A DNA stretch of 64,000 bases from Corallococcus interemptor (GCF_003668875.1 NZ_RAWM01000003.1:1-64000); one strand, 5' to 3'; positions 8,737-18,418 are shown, counted from the first letter of the stretch. Numbers and translations are program-made. Notes: a model not told the origin generated them from the sequence alone.

Positions 8737-9810
8737 CTACCAGAGCATGTCCTGGTCCTCGGTGACGCCGGGGACGTTGGACAGCTTCAGCTCCTGGCCG
8801 CCCACGCGCAGGGTGCCCTCGAAGAAGCCCACGGGCTGGGCGAAGTGGCTCACCACCAGGCGCAGGTTGCGCTCCTCGCGGTGCACGTAGATGGGCTTGA
8901 AGCGCAGGTCCACCGCGCCGTCCGCCGTCGTCAGGCGCCACGGGTCCAGCAGCTCCTTCGCGTCGTATTCGAAGTGCGCGCGGCCTACCGGATAGAGCCG
9001 GTCTCCCAGCCAGACCGCGTTCTCGTTGGCCTCGGTGGCGCCCTCGTTGAAGCCCTCCACCAGGTTGAGCCCCACGGGCGTGCCGTCCGGAAGCCGCCCG
9101 GCCGCGAAGGCCCAGCGCCAGGCGGTGTGCCGCGCCAGGTAGCCCTGCGTGTAGTCCATGCCGCCCACGCCGCCGTCCAAACGGAAGCGCCGGCCGCCCG
9201 CCTCCAGGCTGCCGAAGGCCAACAGGCCGCTGCGCTTCTGGGTGACGTTGACCAGCCCGTCGCCCTGCACCGGCGCGATGACGGTGAGGGCCGGAGGGCC
9301 GCCCGCGACCAAGAGGTCGCCGTTCCACTGGAACGACTGGAGCGACTGCGTGCGCATGCGGCTGACGTCCACCTCGACCTGGTAGCGCTCGTCGGACTCG
9401 CCGCGCTTCACGGACATGCGTCCGCCCAGCGTGCGGAAGGCCGCGACCAGCCCCGCGCCCGGCTTGTCACTCACCTCCGCGAGCGGCCCGGGCACGCCCA
9501 GGAAGCTCACGTCGCAGAGCGGCTTCTTCTCCTGGAGGTCCACCGCGACAGCGAAGGCGTTGGCCGTGTAGCCCAGGTCCACCACCGCGAAGAGGGCCGC
9601 CACCTCCTGCGTGGCGACGAAGGTGTAGTGCCAGCGCTTGCGCTTCAACAGCCGCGTCGCGCGCCCCGGCGCCCACTTCCCCAACAGCCGGGGCAGGTCC
9701 ACCTCCGGCAGCTCTCCCTGGTACGTGCCGAACCGCGGTTCCCCCGCCGTGGAGGCCACCGAGTTCGGGGCGAAAGGCAGCAGGGCTTCTCGTTCACGCT
9801 CGAGCGTCAT
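8737..9810 (-). CDS. DUF2804 family protein
   Basis: A 357-residue soluble protein with the hallmarks of the DUF2804 family: an aromatic-rich beta-sandwich-like fold with M-D-Y-T-Q-G-Y-L-A-R-H-T-A-W-R-W followed by V-G-L-N-L-V-E-G-F-N in the middle and V-S-H-F-A-Q-P-V-G near the end. The family length is about 330-360 residues, so the gene looks complete. Function in the family is unknown; members resemble carotenoid 1,2-hydratase/lipocalin-like proteins in fold. No signal peptide. The 95-bp gap upstream separates it from the ABC exporter genes. Confidence 0.8.
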   Translation of the reverse strand: MTLEREREALLPFAPNSVASTAGEPRFGTYQGELPEVDLPRLLGKWAPGRATRLLKRKRWHYTFVATQEVAALFAVVDLGYTANAFAVAVDLQEKKPLCDVSFLGVPGPLAEVSDKPGAGLVAAFRTLGGRMSVKRGESDERYQVEVDVSRMRTQSLQSFQWNGDLLVAGGPPALTVIAPVQGDGLVNVTQKRSGLLAFGSLEAGGRRFRLDGGVGGMDYTQGYLARHTAWRWAFAAGRLPDGTPVGLNLVEGFNEGATEANENAVWLGDRLYPVGRAHFEYDAKELLDPWRLTTADGAVDLRFKPIYVHREERNLRLVVSHFAQPVGFFEGTLRVGGQELKLSNVPGVTEDQDMLW

Positions 9811-9905
9811 CGCGAAACATTGGATGGCACTTCGCCAGCGCTGTCACGCGAACAAGCGGCCCAAGTTGTGCCCTGAAAACACTCGGGGCCGCGCGTGCCT
9901 GCCCG

Positions 9906-11078
9906 CTAGCTCCTGCCGAAGATGATGCGCTCCTCGGTCAACAGACGCGTGGTGAAACGCAGGGCCAGAAGCGCCACCAGCACGCACGACACGAACGCGA
10001 GCAGGAAGGGCACCGGCCCCAGCGACTCGCCGCGCATCACCTCGCCCGCGAGCAGCTCCTGCCCCAGCACCGGCACCGCGAACATCCACGTCTGCGTCTG
10101 GATGGGGGACAGCGCCAGCATCATCCCGGGCAGCGTGGGCAGCACCATCAGGAGCGACAGGTAGGTCTGCGCCTCCTTGAACGAACGTGCATACGTGGAC
10201 ACCCACATCTGGACAGCGGACGCGGCCAGGACCAGCGGCATCACCGCGGCCAGCATGCCCAGCGCGGCCGGCGCGTCGAAGCGGGCGCGCACGCCCAGGT
10301 CCTCCAGCGGCACGCGCTTCACCACCAGGAAGTAACCCACCAGACACAACAGCACGCCCGTGCCCGCCATGGCGCAGGTGGCCAGCCACTTGCCCGCCAC
10401 CACCGCGCCGCGAGGAGCGGGGTTGAGCAGCAGGGGCTCCAGCGAGCCGCGCTCGCGCTCACCCGCCATGGTGTCGCTGGCCAGCTGCATGCCGCCCGCG
10501 AACGCCGCCATCACCAGGAACAGCGGGATGGTGGTGAGCACCGTGGCCGCGGTGCGCTCGGGCGTGGACAGGTCCAGTTCGTCCACGCGCACGGGCACCG
10601 CCAGCTCCGGGGACACGCCGCGCGCGAACAGGCGCTGGCTGCCGGTCTGCTGCGAATACACCGCCAGCATCCGCTGCGCGCGCTGCACGGACTGGCGGGC
10701 CTTGTTGCGCGAGCTGTCCACCACCAGCCGCACCGCCGCGGTGTGCCCGTCCGCGAAGTCCTTCGCGTAGTCGTCCGGCACCACCAGCACCAGGTCCAGC
10801 TTCCCGGCCTGCACCAGGGACTCGTAGTCCTTGGGCGCCTCCGACAGCCTGGCCCCATAACGCTCCAGGAAGGCCATCAGGCTGGGCGCGTGCTCACGGC
10901 CCACCACCGGCATCTCCAGCGGACGGTCCTGCCGGTACCAGGACGCCATCACGTTGAACATCACCAGGAACACCAGCGGGCCCAAGAGCGGCCACATCAC
11001 CGCGGAGCCCAACGTGCGCTTGTCCCGCAGGTGGTCGAGCACTTCCTTGCGCAGCACCGTCCCGACGAGGCCCTTCAT
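9906..11078 (-). CDS. ABC-2 type export permease (NatB-like)
   Basis: A 390-residue permease. It opens with a short cytoplasmic piece and TM1 (about 28-47), followed by a large extracytoplasmic domain (50-170) and five more TM segments from about 178 to 385. The conserved loop T-M-A-G-E-R-E-R-G-S-L-E-P-L-L-L, contacting the ATPase, is at about 210. This topology is that of NatB/YhaP-type subunits that export sodium or other unknown substrates. The start overlaps the stop of the ATPase gene by 4 bp (ATGA at 11075-11078), so the two subunits are coupled. Confidence 0.88.
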   Translation of the reverse strand: MKGLVGTVLRKEVLDHLRDKRTLGSAVMWPLLGPLVFLVMFNVMASWYRQDRPLEMPVVGREHAPSLMAFLERYGARLSEAPKDYESLVQAGKLDLVLVVPDDYAKDFADGHTAAVRLVVDSSRNKARQSVQRAQRMLAVYSQQTGSQRLFARGVSPELAVPVRVDELDLSTPERTAATVLTTIPLFLVMAAFAGGMQLASDTMAGERERGSLEPLLLNPAPRGAVVAGKWLATCAMAGTGVLLCLVGYFLVVKRVPLEDLGVRARFDAPAALGMLAAVMPLVLAASAVQMWVSTYARSFKEAQTYLSLLMVLPTLPGMMLALSPIQTQTWMFAVPVLGQELLAGEVMRGESLGPVPFLLAFVSCVLVALLALRFTTRLLTEERIIFGRS

Positions 11079-11809
11079 TCGCGCAACCCCTGCTCGCTGC
11101 CAATCACGCTCACGAAGGCCTCCTCCAGGCTGTCCTTGCCGGTGGAGGCGCGCAGCGCGTCCGCCGTCCCGTCCGCCACCACCCGCCCGCGCGCCACCAC
11201 CACGATGCGGTCACACAGCGCGGCCACCTCCTGCATCACGTGGCTGGAGAACACCACGCAGCAGCCCTGCGCCTTCAGCTTGCGCAACAGCGTGCGCACG
11301 GAGCGCGTGGCCATCACGTCCAGGCCGTTGGTGGGCTCGTCCAGGAGGACGTTGCGGGGCCCGTGCACCAGCGCCCTCGCCAGCGCCACCTTCACGCGCT
11401 CGCCCTGGCTGAAGCCCTCCGTGCGCCGGTCCGCGATGTCCTTCATGTCCAGCAGCTCCACCAGCTCCTCCACGCGCGCGTCCAGGACAGCGCCGGACAG
11501 GCCGTGCAGCTCGCCGAAGTAGCGCGCGTGCTCGCGGGCGGTGAGGCGCGGGTAGAGGCCGCGAGCATCCGGCAGCACGCCCAGCGCGCGCCGTGCGACC
11601 TCCGGCTGCTTCGCCACGTCCACGCCGTCCACGGTGGCGGTGCCGCCGTCCGGGCGCACCAGCGTGTAGAGCATGCGCAGCGTCGTCGTCTTGCCCGCGC
11701 CGTTGGGGCCCAGCAGGCCCGTGATGACGCCGTCCTCCGCGGTGAACGTCACGTCGTGCACGGCCGTCACGGAGCCGAAGCGCTTGTGCAGGTTCCTGGC
11801 TTCAATCAT
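11075..11809 (-). CDS. ABC transporter ATP-binding subunit (NatA-like)
   Basis: A 244-residue ATPase starting at the ATG at 11809 (MIEARNLHKRFG); the frame upstream is not protein-like. Walker A GPNGAGKT is at 34-41, the ABC signature appears as F-S-Q-G-E-R-V-K-V-A-L-A-R, Walker B as N-V-L-L-D-E-P-T-N-G-L-D, and an H-loop in F-S-S-H-V-M-Q-E. It pairs with the adjacent permease to form an exporter. The gene starts just beyond the stop of the hydrolase lipoprotein gene (13 bp), so the three could form one transcript. Confidence 0.92.
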   Translation of the reverse strand: MIEARNLHKRFGSVTAVHDVTFTAEDGVITGLLGPNGAGKTTTLRMLYTLVRPDGGTATVDGVDVAKQPEVARRALGVLPDARGLYPRLTAREHARYFGELHGLSGAVLDARVEELVELLDMKDIADRRTEGFSQGERVKVALARALVHGPRNVLLDEPTNGLDVMATRSVRTLLRKLKAQGCCVVFSSHVMQEVAALCDRIVVVARGRVVADGTADALRASTGKDSLEEAFVSVIGSEQGLRE

Positions 11810-11822
11810 GGGCGCGTGGGTC

Positions 11823-13313
11823 CTACGGCACGGGGCCAGCGAAGGAGGTGAAGAAGGGCGGCCGCTTGAGGCCCGCGCCACAGTCCGGCGTCAGGCCCTC
11901 CACGCTGCCGCGCGTGAGCAGGTCCGCCATCAGCGTGCGCGCGCAGTCCGCGCCCACCGTGTTGTGCCCCAGCCCCGGCACCACCACGTGCAGGCTGTGC
12001 GTCAGCGTCCGCTTCGCCTCCTCGCCCCAGGGCGGCGGCGTCACCGGATCCAGCTCGCCGGACAGCAGCAGCGTGGGGATGTCCGACTTCACGGGCTCGC
12101 GGAAGCTCTTGGGCACGTTGGACTGCGGCCACTTCGCGCACGCGCGCTTCACGTCCAGCGCCATGCGCGGGCCGAACCAGGTGCCCTTCGCCTCGCGCTC
12201 GGCGTCCTCCTCCGTGAAGAAGGGCGCGTCCTCCGCGCACACCACCGCCATGAACATGCCCCGGCTGGTGGTGCGGGCCACCTCGTCGGTGAGCCCCAGC
12301 GACAGCGCGACGAAGGGCGTCCAGTCCTCCTTCGTGGCGCGGTCCAGCATCAGCGGCACCAGCGACGCGACATCCGGGCTGTAGAGCAGCGCGAACAGCT
12401 CCGACAGGAAGACGCGCCGGGTGAGCGTGAAGTCCTCCACCACGCCCGTGCGCGGGTGCGCCAGGCGCACCTTCGCGGGGGCGGCCGTAAGCTTCGCGAG
12501 CAGCGCCTCCGTGCGGGCGCGCAGGTCCGGGTACGCCTTCGCGCAGACGCCGTCCTTCGCGCACGCGTCCAGGAGCAGGTCCAACGCGCGCTGGCCGTCG
12601 CGCGCGGCGTACAGCGGCAGGTACTGCCCCATGGGGGCCACGCCATCCAGGATGGCGGTGCGCACGCGGTCCGGGTGCTGGCGCATGTACACCAGCGCCG
12701 CGCGCGTCCCGTAGGAGATGCCCCACAGGTTCACCTGCCGGTAGCCCAGCGCCGCGCGCACGTCGTCCAGGTCGTCCATGGCGATGGACGTGGTGTAGAG
12801 CCGCTCGTCCGCGTCCCAGCCCTTGCGGCACTGGGGAATCACGTCCGCGTCCTCGCGGTCTTCAAAGCGCTCCGCCAGCGACGCGCGCGACGGGTTCATC
12901 GCGTCGCAGTCCAGCGGGTGCGAATCCCCCGTGCCGCGCTGGTCCACGAAGACGATGTCGCGCTGGCGGCGGATGCGGTCCAGCGCGGGCAGGATGCGCG
13001 TGCGGGACGCCGCCTGGCCGGGGCCGCCCGCCAGGAAGAACAGCGGATCCTCCTTCGGCTGCGACGCGAGCGCGGGCACCACCACCACGCGCAACGAAAT
13101 CTTGCGCCCCTGCTGGGCGGCCCGGTCCTCGAAGACCTCCAGCGTGCCGCACAGGGTCTGCGCGGCCACCCCGTCCAGCCGGCACGGCTTGAGCGCCATC
13201 CGCCGGTCGGGCGCCGCCTCCGAGGCGCGGGCGCCGGACTGCGAGCAGCCCGTGAGTGACAGCGCCGCCAGCACCGCCAGCGCGAAGGGGTGAGACAAGA
13301 TACCACCTGTCAC
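11823..13313 (-). CDS. Lipoprotein alpha/beta hydrolase, TAP (tripeptidyl aminopeptidase) family
   Basis: About 496 residues. A signal peptide ends in S-L-T-G-C, giving a lipidated Cys. The oxyanion region G-G-P-G-Q-A and D-Q-R-G-T-G-D-S, the nucleophile elbow G-I-S-Y-G-T-R, the acid in G-E-L-D-P-V-T-P-P and the base in G-L-G-H-N-T form the S33-type catalytic triad with the TAP-like C-terminal domain. It likely clips N-terminal peptides or esters in the periplasm. The start is ambiguous: GTG at 13313 has GGAGG 10 bp upstream, whereas an in-frame ATG at 13358 gives an overlong N-region. Confidence 0.85.
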   Translation of the reverse strand: MTGGILSHPFALAVLAALSLTGCSQSGARASEAAPDRRMALKPCRLDGVAAQTLCGTLEVFEDRAAQQGRKISLRVVVVPALASQPKEDPLFFLAGGPGQAASRTRILPALDRIRRQRDIVFVDQRGTGDSHPLDCDAMNPSRASLAERFEDREDADVIPQCRKGWDADERLYTTSIAMDDLDDVRAALGYRQVNLWGISYGTRAALVYMRQHPDRVRTAILDGVAPMGQYLPLYAARDGQRALDLLLDACAKDGVCAKAYPDLRARTEALLAKLTAAPAKVRLAHPRTGVVEDFTLTRRVFLSELFALLYSPDVASLVPLMLDRATKEDWTPFVALSLGLTDEVARTTSRGMFMAVVCAEDAPFFTEEDAEREAKGTWFGPRMALDVKRACAKWPQSNVPKSFREPVKSDIPTLLLSGELDPVTPPPWGEEAKRTLTHSLHVVVPGLGHNTVGADCARTLMADLLTRGSVEGLTPDCGAGLKRPPFFTSFAGPVP

Positions 13314-13442
13314 GGGGGGCCAACCTCCAGCACGGGGGAGTCTCCTGGCGCATACCATTGGCGTGCCGAAGGTGCACCCCATGAGCCCCGACGCGCGCGG
13401 CGATTGAATCCGCGCGAACGTGGGGCGTCCTCTGCTACGCCC

Positions 13443-14291
13443 ATGCCCATGAAGAAACAGAAACGCGCGTTCCTGGTCCTCTTCGCCCTGTCGCTCACCA
13501 CGCTGTCCGGCTGCGCAGCGCTCCAGAGCCTGCTCAACGGCGCCTTCAAGAAGCCCACGCTGAAGTTCAAGACGGCCCGGCTGGCGGACGCCTCCCTGTC
13601 CGACGCCACGGTGGATCTGGTGTATGAGCTGGACAACCCCAACGGCCTGGGCCTGAAGGTGGCGTCGGTGGACTACGCCTTCTTCGTGGAGGGCAAGCAG
13701 CTGGTGGCCGGCAAGCCCCGGGAGGGCGTGAACCTCAAGGCCAACGGCAAGAGCCAGCTCGTGTTCCCCGCCAACGTGAAGTTCGCGGACATCGCGCCGG
13801 TGGTGACCACGTTCCTGGACAAGGACGTGGCGGCCTTCAAGGCGCAGGGCTCGCTGGGCATCCAGACGCCGCTGGGCGTGCTGAAGTTCCCCCTGGAGAA
13901 GGAGGGCACGTTCCCCGTCCCCAAGATTCCCCAGGTGCAGTTCCAGTCGCCGCGCATCACCCACATCACGCTGAGCGGCGCCACGGTGGAGTTCCCCCTG
14001 GCCATCACCAACCGCAACGCCTTCCCGCTGCCGGTGGCGGGCATCACCGGGGCGCTCAAGGTGGCGGGCGCCAACGTGGGCAACCTCTCCACGGGCAACC
14101 TGGGCATGCTGGATGGCAGCGGGACGAAGCAGGTGACCCTGCCACTCACCATCAACTTCGCGAGCGCGGCCTCCGCGGCCATGGCGCTGCGCTCGGGTGG
14201 CAACGCCCAGGTGAGCCTGACGGGCAACCTGACCTCGGACGCGCAGTCCGTGCCCCTGAACCTCAACCAGCTCCTGAATTTCACGAAGTAA
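13443..14291 (+). CDS. LEA-type-2 (LEA14-like) repeat lipoprotein
   Basis: A 282-residue lipoprotein. The signal peptide ([26 protein letters not shown]) carries the lipobox L-S-G-C; an alternative start at the second ATG, two codons on, changes nothing. Two tandem beta-sandwich domains of the LEA_2/WHy type follow: the first around 35-150 with [12 protein letters not shown], the second around 175-280 with [13 protein letters not shown]. The N-P-N-G and N-R-N-A turns after a hydrophobic strand are the family mark. Such proteins are linked to desiccation or envelope stress but no activity is known. Confidence 0.8.
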   Translation: MPMKKQKRAFLVLFALSLTTLSGCAALQSLLNGAFKKPTLKFKTARLADASLSDATVDLVYELDNPNGLGLKVASVDYAFFVEGKQLVAGKPREGVNLKANGKSQLVFPANVKFADIAPVVTTFLDKDVAAFKAQGSLGIQTPLGVLKFPLEKEGTFPVPKIPQVQFQSPRITHITLSGATVEFPLAITNRNAFPLPVAGITGALKVAGANVGNLSTGNLGMLDGSGTKQVTLPLTINFASAASAAMALRSGGNAQVSLTGNLTSDAQSVPLNLNQLLNFTK

Positions 14292-14330
14292 ACAGCAGGG
14301 CGTGCAGGGAGGCAGGCGGTGCGTGGGACA

Positions 14331-14349
14331 CCGGGGATGTTGTCCCCGG
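14331..14349 (+). terminator. Possible weak terminator/hairpin after the LEA lipoprotein gene
   Basis: A perfect 7-bp stem CCGGGGA/TCCCCGG with a 5-base loop lies 40 bp after the lipoprotein stop and 43 bp before panD. No T-run follows, so it may be only a weak stop or a panD leader element. Confidence 0.3.
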
Positions 14350-14392
14350 GCAGGGGAGCCGTTACGGTTGCGCCGCTTCCCGAGGGCCCCCC

Positions 14393-14785
14393 ATGCGCCG
14401 CATCCTCTTCAAGTCCAAGATCCACCGCGCGACGGTGACCCAGGCCGACCTCGACTACGAGGGTTCGGTGACCATCGACAAGGACCTGCTCAAGGCGGCG
14501 GACATCCTCCCCTTCGAGAAGGTCGCGGTGTGGAACGTCACGCGCGGCACCCGGCTGGAGACGTACGCCCTGGAGGGCGAGTCCGGCAGCGGGGTCATCT
14601 GCATCAACGGCGCGGCCGCGCACCTGAACCAGCCGGGCGACCTGGTCATCCTGGCCACCTTCGCGGAAGTGGAGGAGGCGGAGGTCGCGAACTGGAAGCC
14701 CACGGTCGTCTTCGTGGACGGCAAGAACCGGGCGGTTCCTGGCGTCACCGAGGAAATCCCCGGCCCCGCGCGCCGTATCGCCTAG
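14393..14785 (+). CDS. panD: Aspartate 1-decarboxylase
   Basis: A 130-residue pyruvoyl enzyme that turns L-aspartate into beta-alanine for pantothenate and coenzyme A. The self-cleavage site is Gly24-Ser25 in Y-E-G-S-V-T-I-D, with catalytic-site residues Lys9 and the T-R-x-E-T-Y block (about 54-58) in place. Length and sequence match the family throughout. It is not next to panB or panC in this window. The gene stands in a run of same-strand genes but has its own 100-bp leader containing a GC hairpin. Confidence 0.96.
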   Translation: MRRILFKSKIHRATVTQADLDYEGSVTIDKDLLKAADILPFEKVAVWNVTRGTRLETYALEGESGSGVICINGAAAHLNQPGDLVILATFAEVEEAEVANWKPTVVFVDGKNRAVPGVTEEIPGPARRIA

Positions 14786-14891
14786 AGACGCCGGACGGGG
14801 CGGCTTTGCCACCCCGCCCCTGTCTGCCATGCTCCCCGCCCTTCCCTTGAGGCGCGGGCGCGGCGGTGCGCGTCCCGGAGGCGATGACGCG

Positions 14892-15332
14892 ATGAAGTGG
14901 ACGTGGGCGGGCCTGCTGGCCCTGGTGACGGTGGCGGGGTGCAAGCAGGTGGGCCCGTATCAGCGCGACCCCAACGACGAGGACGCGTTCGGCTCCAACG
15001 TGCCGCTCATCCGCGCGCCCGCGCAGGACCGCTGCGCGGCGCTGGGGAAGGCTTCCGTCCGCGGTGGCTGTGACGACGCCCTCTACCTGGCCAGCGAGTA
15101 CGCCCGGCGCCTGTCGGTGGGGGACGAGGTGTGCCTGGAGGGCGGCTTCGGCGAGGAGCCGGGCGCGGCGTGCAAGGCGCGCGCGGCGGTCATCGACACG
15201 GGGGCCAACCGCGTGAAGCTGGAGGTGCGCTCGGCGCGTCCGGATTCGCGGTGGTTCAAGTCAGAGATGCGACACGCCTGGTACGAAGAAGGCGCGTTGG
15301 TGGACCTGTACCTGGCCGAGCGGGGTTACTAG
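14892..15332 (+). CDS. Small cysteine-containing lipoprotein
   Basis: A 146-residue protein with the start at the ATG at 14892 (MKWTWAGLLALVTVAGCKQ), the only start that gives a signal peptide; the lipobox is V-A-G-C. The mature part has five further cysteines (in D-R-C-A-A-L, G-G-C-D-D-A, E-V-C-L-E-G, A-A-C-K-A-R), suggesting disulphides in the periplasm, and a C-terminal beta-rich half. No known domain. It sits 43 bp upstream of the EcsC gene on the same strand, with a GGAGG just before that gene, so the pair may be an operon. Confidence 0.65.
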   Translation: MKWTWAGLLALVTVAGCKQVGPYQRDPNDEDAFGSNVPLIRAPAQDRCAALGKASVRGGCDDALYLASEYARRLSVGDEVCLEGGFGEEPGAACKARAAVIDTGANRVKLEVRSARPDSRWFKSEMRHAWYEEGALVDLYLAERGY

Positions 15333-15375
15333 AGACGACCGGCCGCGCGCGTCGCGGCCCCAAGGAGGAGAAGAC

Positions 15376-16011
15376 ATGGCCTTCTACGACGGCGTGACGG
15401 AGCGGCTGGGCTTCATGAAGAAGCTGACCCCCGCGGAGCTGAAGAAGCTGGGGACGCTGCGTCTGTCGGACCTCATCCAGGGGGAGATTGGCCGGGCGCG
15501 CGTGCGCGTGGCGGCGCTGGAGAAGCGCTACCCGTCCGCGACGACGAAGGAGCTGGCGCAGCGGCTGGTGGATGAGAAGAAGAGCCTCGCTGGGATGGTG
15601 GGCGGGGTGAGCGGCGTGTTCGGGCTCATCTCGCTGCCGGCGGACCTGACGTTCATGGCGTACCTGCAGCTCATCCTGCTGACGGACGTGGCCACGCTCT
15701 ACAAGGCGAACCTCAAGACGGACCGGGCGCGCGGGGAGCTGCTGGACCTGTTCGGCTACGCGAACGGGCTGGGGCCGCTGCACCGCTCCGGGCCGAAGGT
15801 GCTGGGGAAGCTGGCTGCGCTGCTGCTGACCAAGGGCGGCATGTCCACGCTGGGCCGCGCGATGCCGCTGGTCGCGGCGCCCATCACCGCGTACCTCAAC
15901 AACCAGCACATCCAGATGGTGGGTGAGCAGGCCGTGCGCTTCTACGAAGGCTTCGACAAGGCGCACGCCAAGGCCCGGACCGCCAGGCGCAAGGCGGCGA
16001 GCGGGGAGTAG
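15376..16011 (+). CDS. EcsC family protein
   Basis: A 211-residue protein with the EcsC-family core: an amphipathic N-terminal helix pair, then a hydrophobic segment G-V-S-G-V-F-G-L-I-S-L-P-A-D-L-T-F and Y-L-Q-L-I-L-L-T-D-V-A-T-L-Y near 75-115. C-terminal 25 residues are Lys/Arg-rich. In Bacillus EcsC is linked to the EcsAB exporter and protein secretion; the myxobacterial relatives have no assigned role. A strong ribosome binding site (AAGGAGGAG) precedes the ATG. Confidence 0.75.
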   Translation: MAFYDGVTERLGFMKKLTPAELKKLGTLRLSDLIQGEIGRARVRVAALEKRYPSATTKELAQRLVDEKKSLAGMVGGVSGVFGLISLPADLTFMAYLQLILLTDVATLYKANLKTDRARGELLDLFGYANGLGPLHRSGPKVLGKLAALLLTKGGMSTLGRAMPLVAAPITAYLNNQHIQMVGEQAVRFYEGFDKAHAKARTARRKAASGE

Positions 16012-16166
16012 CTGGGCGCCTTCCCGCGAAAATGCCGGTCAGCAACCAGGACGATATGACCGTCACGTATCTCCGTTGAGTGCTTCGCGGGCGCATCCGC
16101 CCGCGGCATGCCGGAAGCGGCGCACGCGGGGCCGAACGCGGGTGCTTGCTCGGCTCGGAGGGATGC

Positions 16167-16706
16167 ATGACGGAGCTTTCGGTGGATGTGCGCGTGCAGG
16201 TGGCGCGGTGGCGGAACCTCCTCGTGGACGCGGCTCGCTGCGGCGCGCTGGAGAGTCCCCTGGACGCCCTGAGCCATCCCCATTGGGAGCCCCGGGAGCT
16301 CCAGGCCCTGTGGTGGCTGCGCTCGGAGAGCCTGCTGCCCGTGGGCGTGCTCGCCACGCGCCTGGGCGGACTCGCCATGCCGCGCCTGAGCCGGCTGGTG
16401 GACCGCTTGGAGGACGGCGGCCTCGTGCGCCGTGAGCGCTCCGTGCGGCATGACCGCCGCCGCGTCCGCGTGCGCCTCACCGACGCGGGCCGTGCGCTCG
16501 CGGATCAGCTCGACGCGCAGGTGCAGGCACGCATGGCGCAGCGGCTGGCCCCGCTCCAGGGTGAGACGCGCAGCGCGCTGATGGACGTCCTGGAGCTGTG
16601 GGTGCAGGCCCTGACCGTCCAGGCCCGCACCGCCGGGGAAGTGGCCGAGGAGAACGCCGAGCTGGCCAGTGCCCCCGACGAGCTTCTAACGGCTTCGGCC
16701 GCCTGA
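16167..16706 (+). CDS. MarR-family transcriptional regulator
   Basis: A 179-residue winged-helix regulator. Start at the ATG at 16167, preceded by GGAGGG; the frame extends upstream without protein character. The recognition region reads L-L-P-V-G-V-L-A-T-R-L-G-G-L-A-M-P-R-L-S-R-L-V-D-R-L-E, followed by the wing D-G-G-L-V-R-R-E-R-S-V-R-H-D-R-R-R-V-R-V-R-L-T, the standard MarR D-x-R-x pattern. The ligand and targets are unknown. The C-terminal 30 residues are acidic and unusual. It is convergent with the neighbouring gene (2-bp gap). Confidence 0.85.
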   Translation: MTELSVDVRVQVARWRNLLVDAARCGALESPLDALSHPHWEPRELQALWWLRSESLLPVGVLATRLGGLAMPRLSRLVDRLEDGGLVRRERSVRHDRRRVRVRLTDAGRALADQLDAQVQARMAQRLAPLQGETRSALMDVLELWVQALTVQARTAGEVAEENAELASAPDELLTASAA

Positions 16707-16708
16707 AC

Positions 16709-18412
16709 CTACAGCCGCACCTCGACGACGCCCGAGCGGCGGCACGCCTCCGCTCCGTCACCCTCCCATTCGTTCCCCGCGCCCAGCACGCGCAGCGGCA
16801 CGGCGTCCGAGTTCACGGCCCCCATCCTCCAGCGCCCCGTGCTGTCCGTCTCCGCTCGCACGGGCGGCAGCGACGGGCTGCTTCCGCTCGCGATCACCAC
16901 CGCGCCATCCACCGGCTGTCCCTCGCGGGTGACCTGGACCTCGCACGCGGACAGGAGCCCGTCCTCCGCGGACAGCCGCACCTCCGTGTCCGCGAAGTCC
17001 TCGCCCACCCGCGCGACGCTGCTCGGGCGTGAGGCATACGGCGACGAGGCCACCCGCACCCGGTAGGTGCCGGGCTCCACCAGCGACACCGCGAGGCCGT
17101 CTTCTTCCGGGTGGAACTCACGCGTGGGCACCAGGCTCCAGGCGCCCTGCGCATCACGGCGCTCCAGCAGGTACACCGGATAGGGCGGCTCCGAGCGTTC
17201 CCTCAACTGCGCCCGCGTGAAGCCATCCATCCGGAGCACCAGCCACCGGTACACCGGCATGCGCCACACCACGTCCACCGTGCCCCGCGTCTCCGCCGTC
17301 GGCGTGAAGTCGAAGTCCCACCACAGCGGTCCCAGCGGCCGTCCCTGTTCCTCCCCTACCTCCCGCCGCACCGTGAAGCGGGTCTCCTTCCACGTCGGCA
17401 CGTCCTGGATCGTGAAGCGTCCATCTGGCGTGAGGGGCAGCTCCTCGCCGCCATCTCCCTGCCGGAACACCGCCGTCCCCAAAGGGCGCGTCCCATCGCC
17501 CAGCAGCACCCGGCCTCGCAGCGTGACGGTGCCCCCCACGCCCTCGGGGAACAACCTCGCCACGTCCAGCGTCACCGGCTCCACGAAGCCCTCGCGCAGG
17601 GGGACGTCCACCGGCTCGCTCTGCTTCCCCGAAGGCGTGCGCAGCCAGAGTCGCACCGACCTGTCTGGCGGCAGGGGCGCGAGCCGCGTCTCTTCGTCTT
17701 TCGACAGGGGAACGGGCGTGTCGTTCTCGAAAGCGTGCATCAGCTTCGGTGCCGCCAGCGCGAGGACCGGCAGGAGGCGGCTGGATTCTTCCGCCTGCTC
17801 CGGATCCACGCCCCGCTGCATCCGCACGAAGAACGTTCCCGGAAGGTCTCGCGCACCTTCCAGCCGCACGCGCACGCCCGTGGGCGGATGGGCCTTCACC
17901 ACGCCCAGGTTCACGCGCCCCGTCACCGGTTGCGTGGCGGGCACCTCGTCGCCCCACCAGACCGTGCCATCCGGCGCGAAGGCCATCACCTGGTAGCGAG
18001 GCGCTGACGGCACGGCCACCGGCCCTACCACGCTACCGGTGACAGGGGACTCCACCCACTCGCGCACGTGGGCCAGGTCCTCCAGGCGCGCAGGCCCCGT
18101 ACGCGCGAAGCGCAGGCGCCCCTCCTCTTCCCACCAGCCGCGATCCGAGTCGGAGATGAACGCCGCGCCCACGCGCGCCTCGCCCTCGAACGGATGCGCG
18201 CCCTCCAGCGTCGCCGTCAGCCACAGGCCCGCGTCCTCCACGGTCTCCACCCCGGGAGCCACCTCCGGCACACCGGCGTCCTCGACCCGCGTGAGCACGG
18301 GGGGCGATGACGGAGCCGGCCGTGACACGGGCTCGGGACGCAGCAGCATCCACGCGCCCACGCCCAGCAGCACCGCCACCACCAGCCCGGCCAGGACCTG
18401 CTTCCGACGCAT
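16709..18412 (-). CDS. Membrane-anchored protein with carboxypeptidase-regulatory-like beta-sandwich domains
   Basis: A 567-residue protein with one N-terminal transmembrane anchor (V-L-A-G-L-V-V-A-V-L-L-G-V-G-A-W, about 6-23) and a long extracytoplasmic part. The segment near 300-350 (T-L-R-G-R-V-L-L-G-D-G-T-R-P-L-G-T-A-V-F) and the one near 490-540 (V-Q-V-T-R-E-G-Q-P-V-D-G-A-V-V-I-A-S) have the form of carboxypeptidase regulatory-like (CarboxypepD_reg) domains, which are structural Ig-like modules. No catalytic motif. Likely a surface or periplasmic scaffold. Its upstream neighbour on the same strand ends 6 bp away reading in the same direction. Confidence 0.6.
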   Translation of the reverse strand: MRRKQVLAGLVVAVLLGVGAWMLLRPEPVSRPAPSSPPVLTRVEDAGVPEVAPGVETVEDAGLWLTATLEGAHPFEGEARVGAAFISDSDRGWWEEEGRLRFARTGPARLEDLAHVREWVESPVTGSVVGPVAVPSAPRYQVMAFAPDGTVWWGDEVPATQPVTGRVNLGVVKAHPPTGVRVRLEGARDLPGTFFVRMQRGVDPEQAEESSRLLPVLALAAPKLMHAFENDTPVPLSKDEETRLAPLPPDRSVRLWLRTPSGKQSEPVDVPLREGFVEPVTLDVARLFPEGVGGTVTLRGRVLLGDGTRPLGTAVFRQGDGGEELPLTPDGRFTIQDVPTWKETRFTVRREVGEEQGRPLGPLWWDFDFTPTAETRGTVDVVWRMPVYRWLVLRMDGFTRAQLRERSEPPYPVYLLERRDAQGAWSLVPTREFHPEEDGLAVSLVEPGTYRVRVASSPYASRPSSVARVGEDFADTEVRLSAEDGLLSACEVQVTREGQPVDGAVVIASGSSPSLPPVRAETDSTGRWRMGAVNSDAVPLRVLGAGNEWEGDGAEACRRSGVVEVRL

Positions 18413-18418
18413 GCCGCC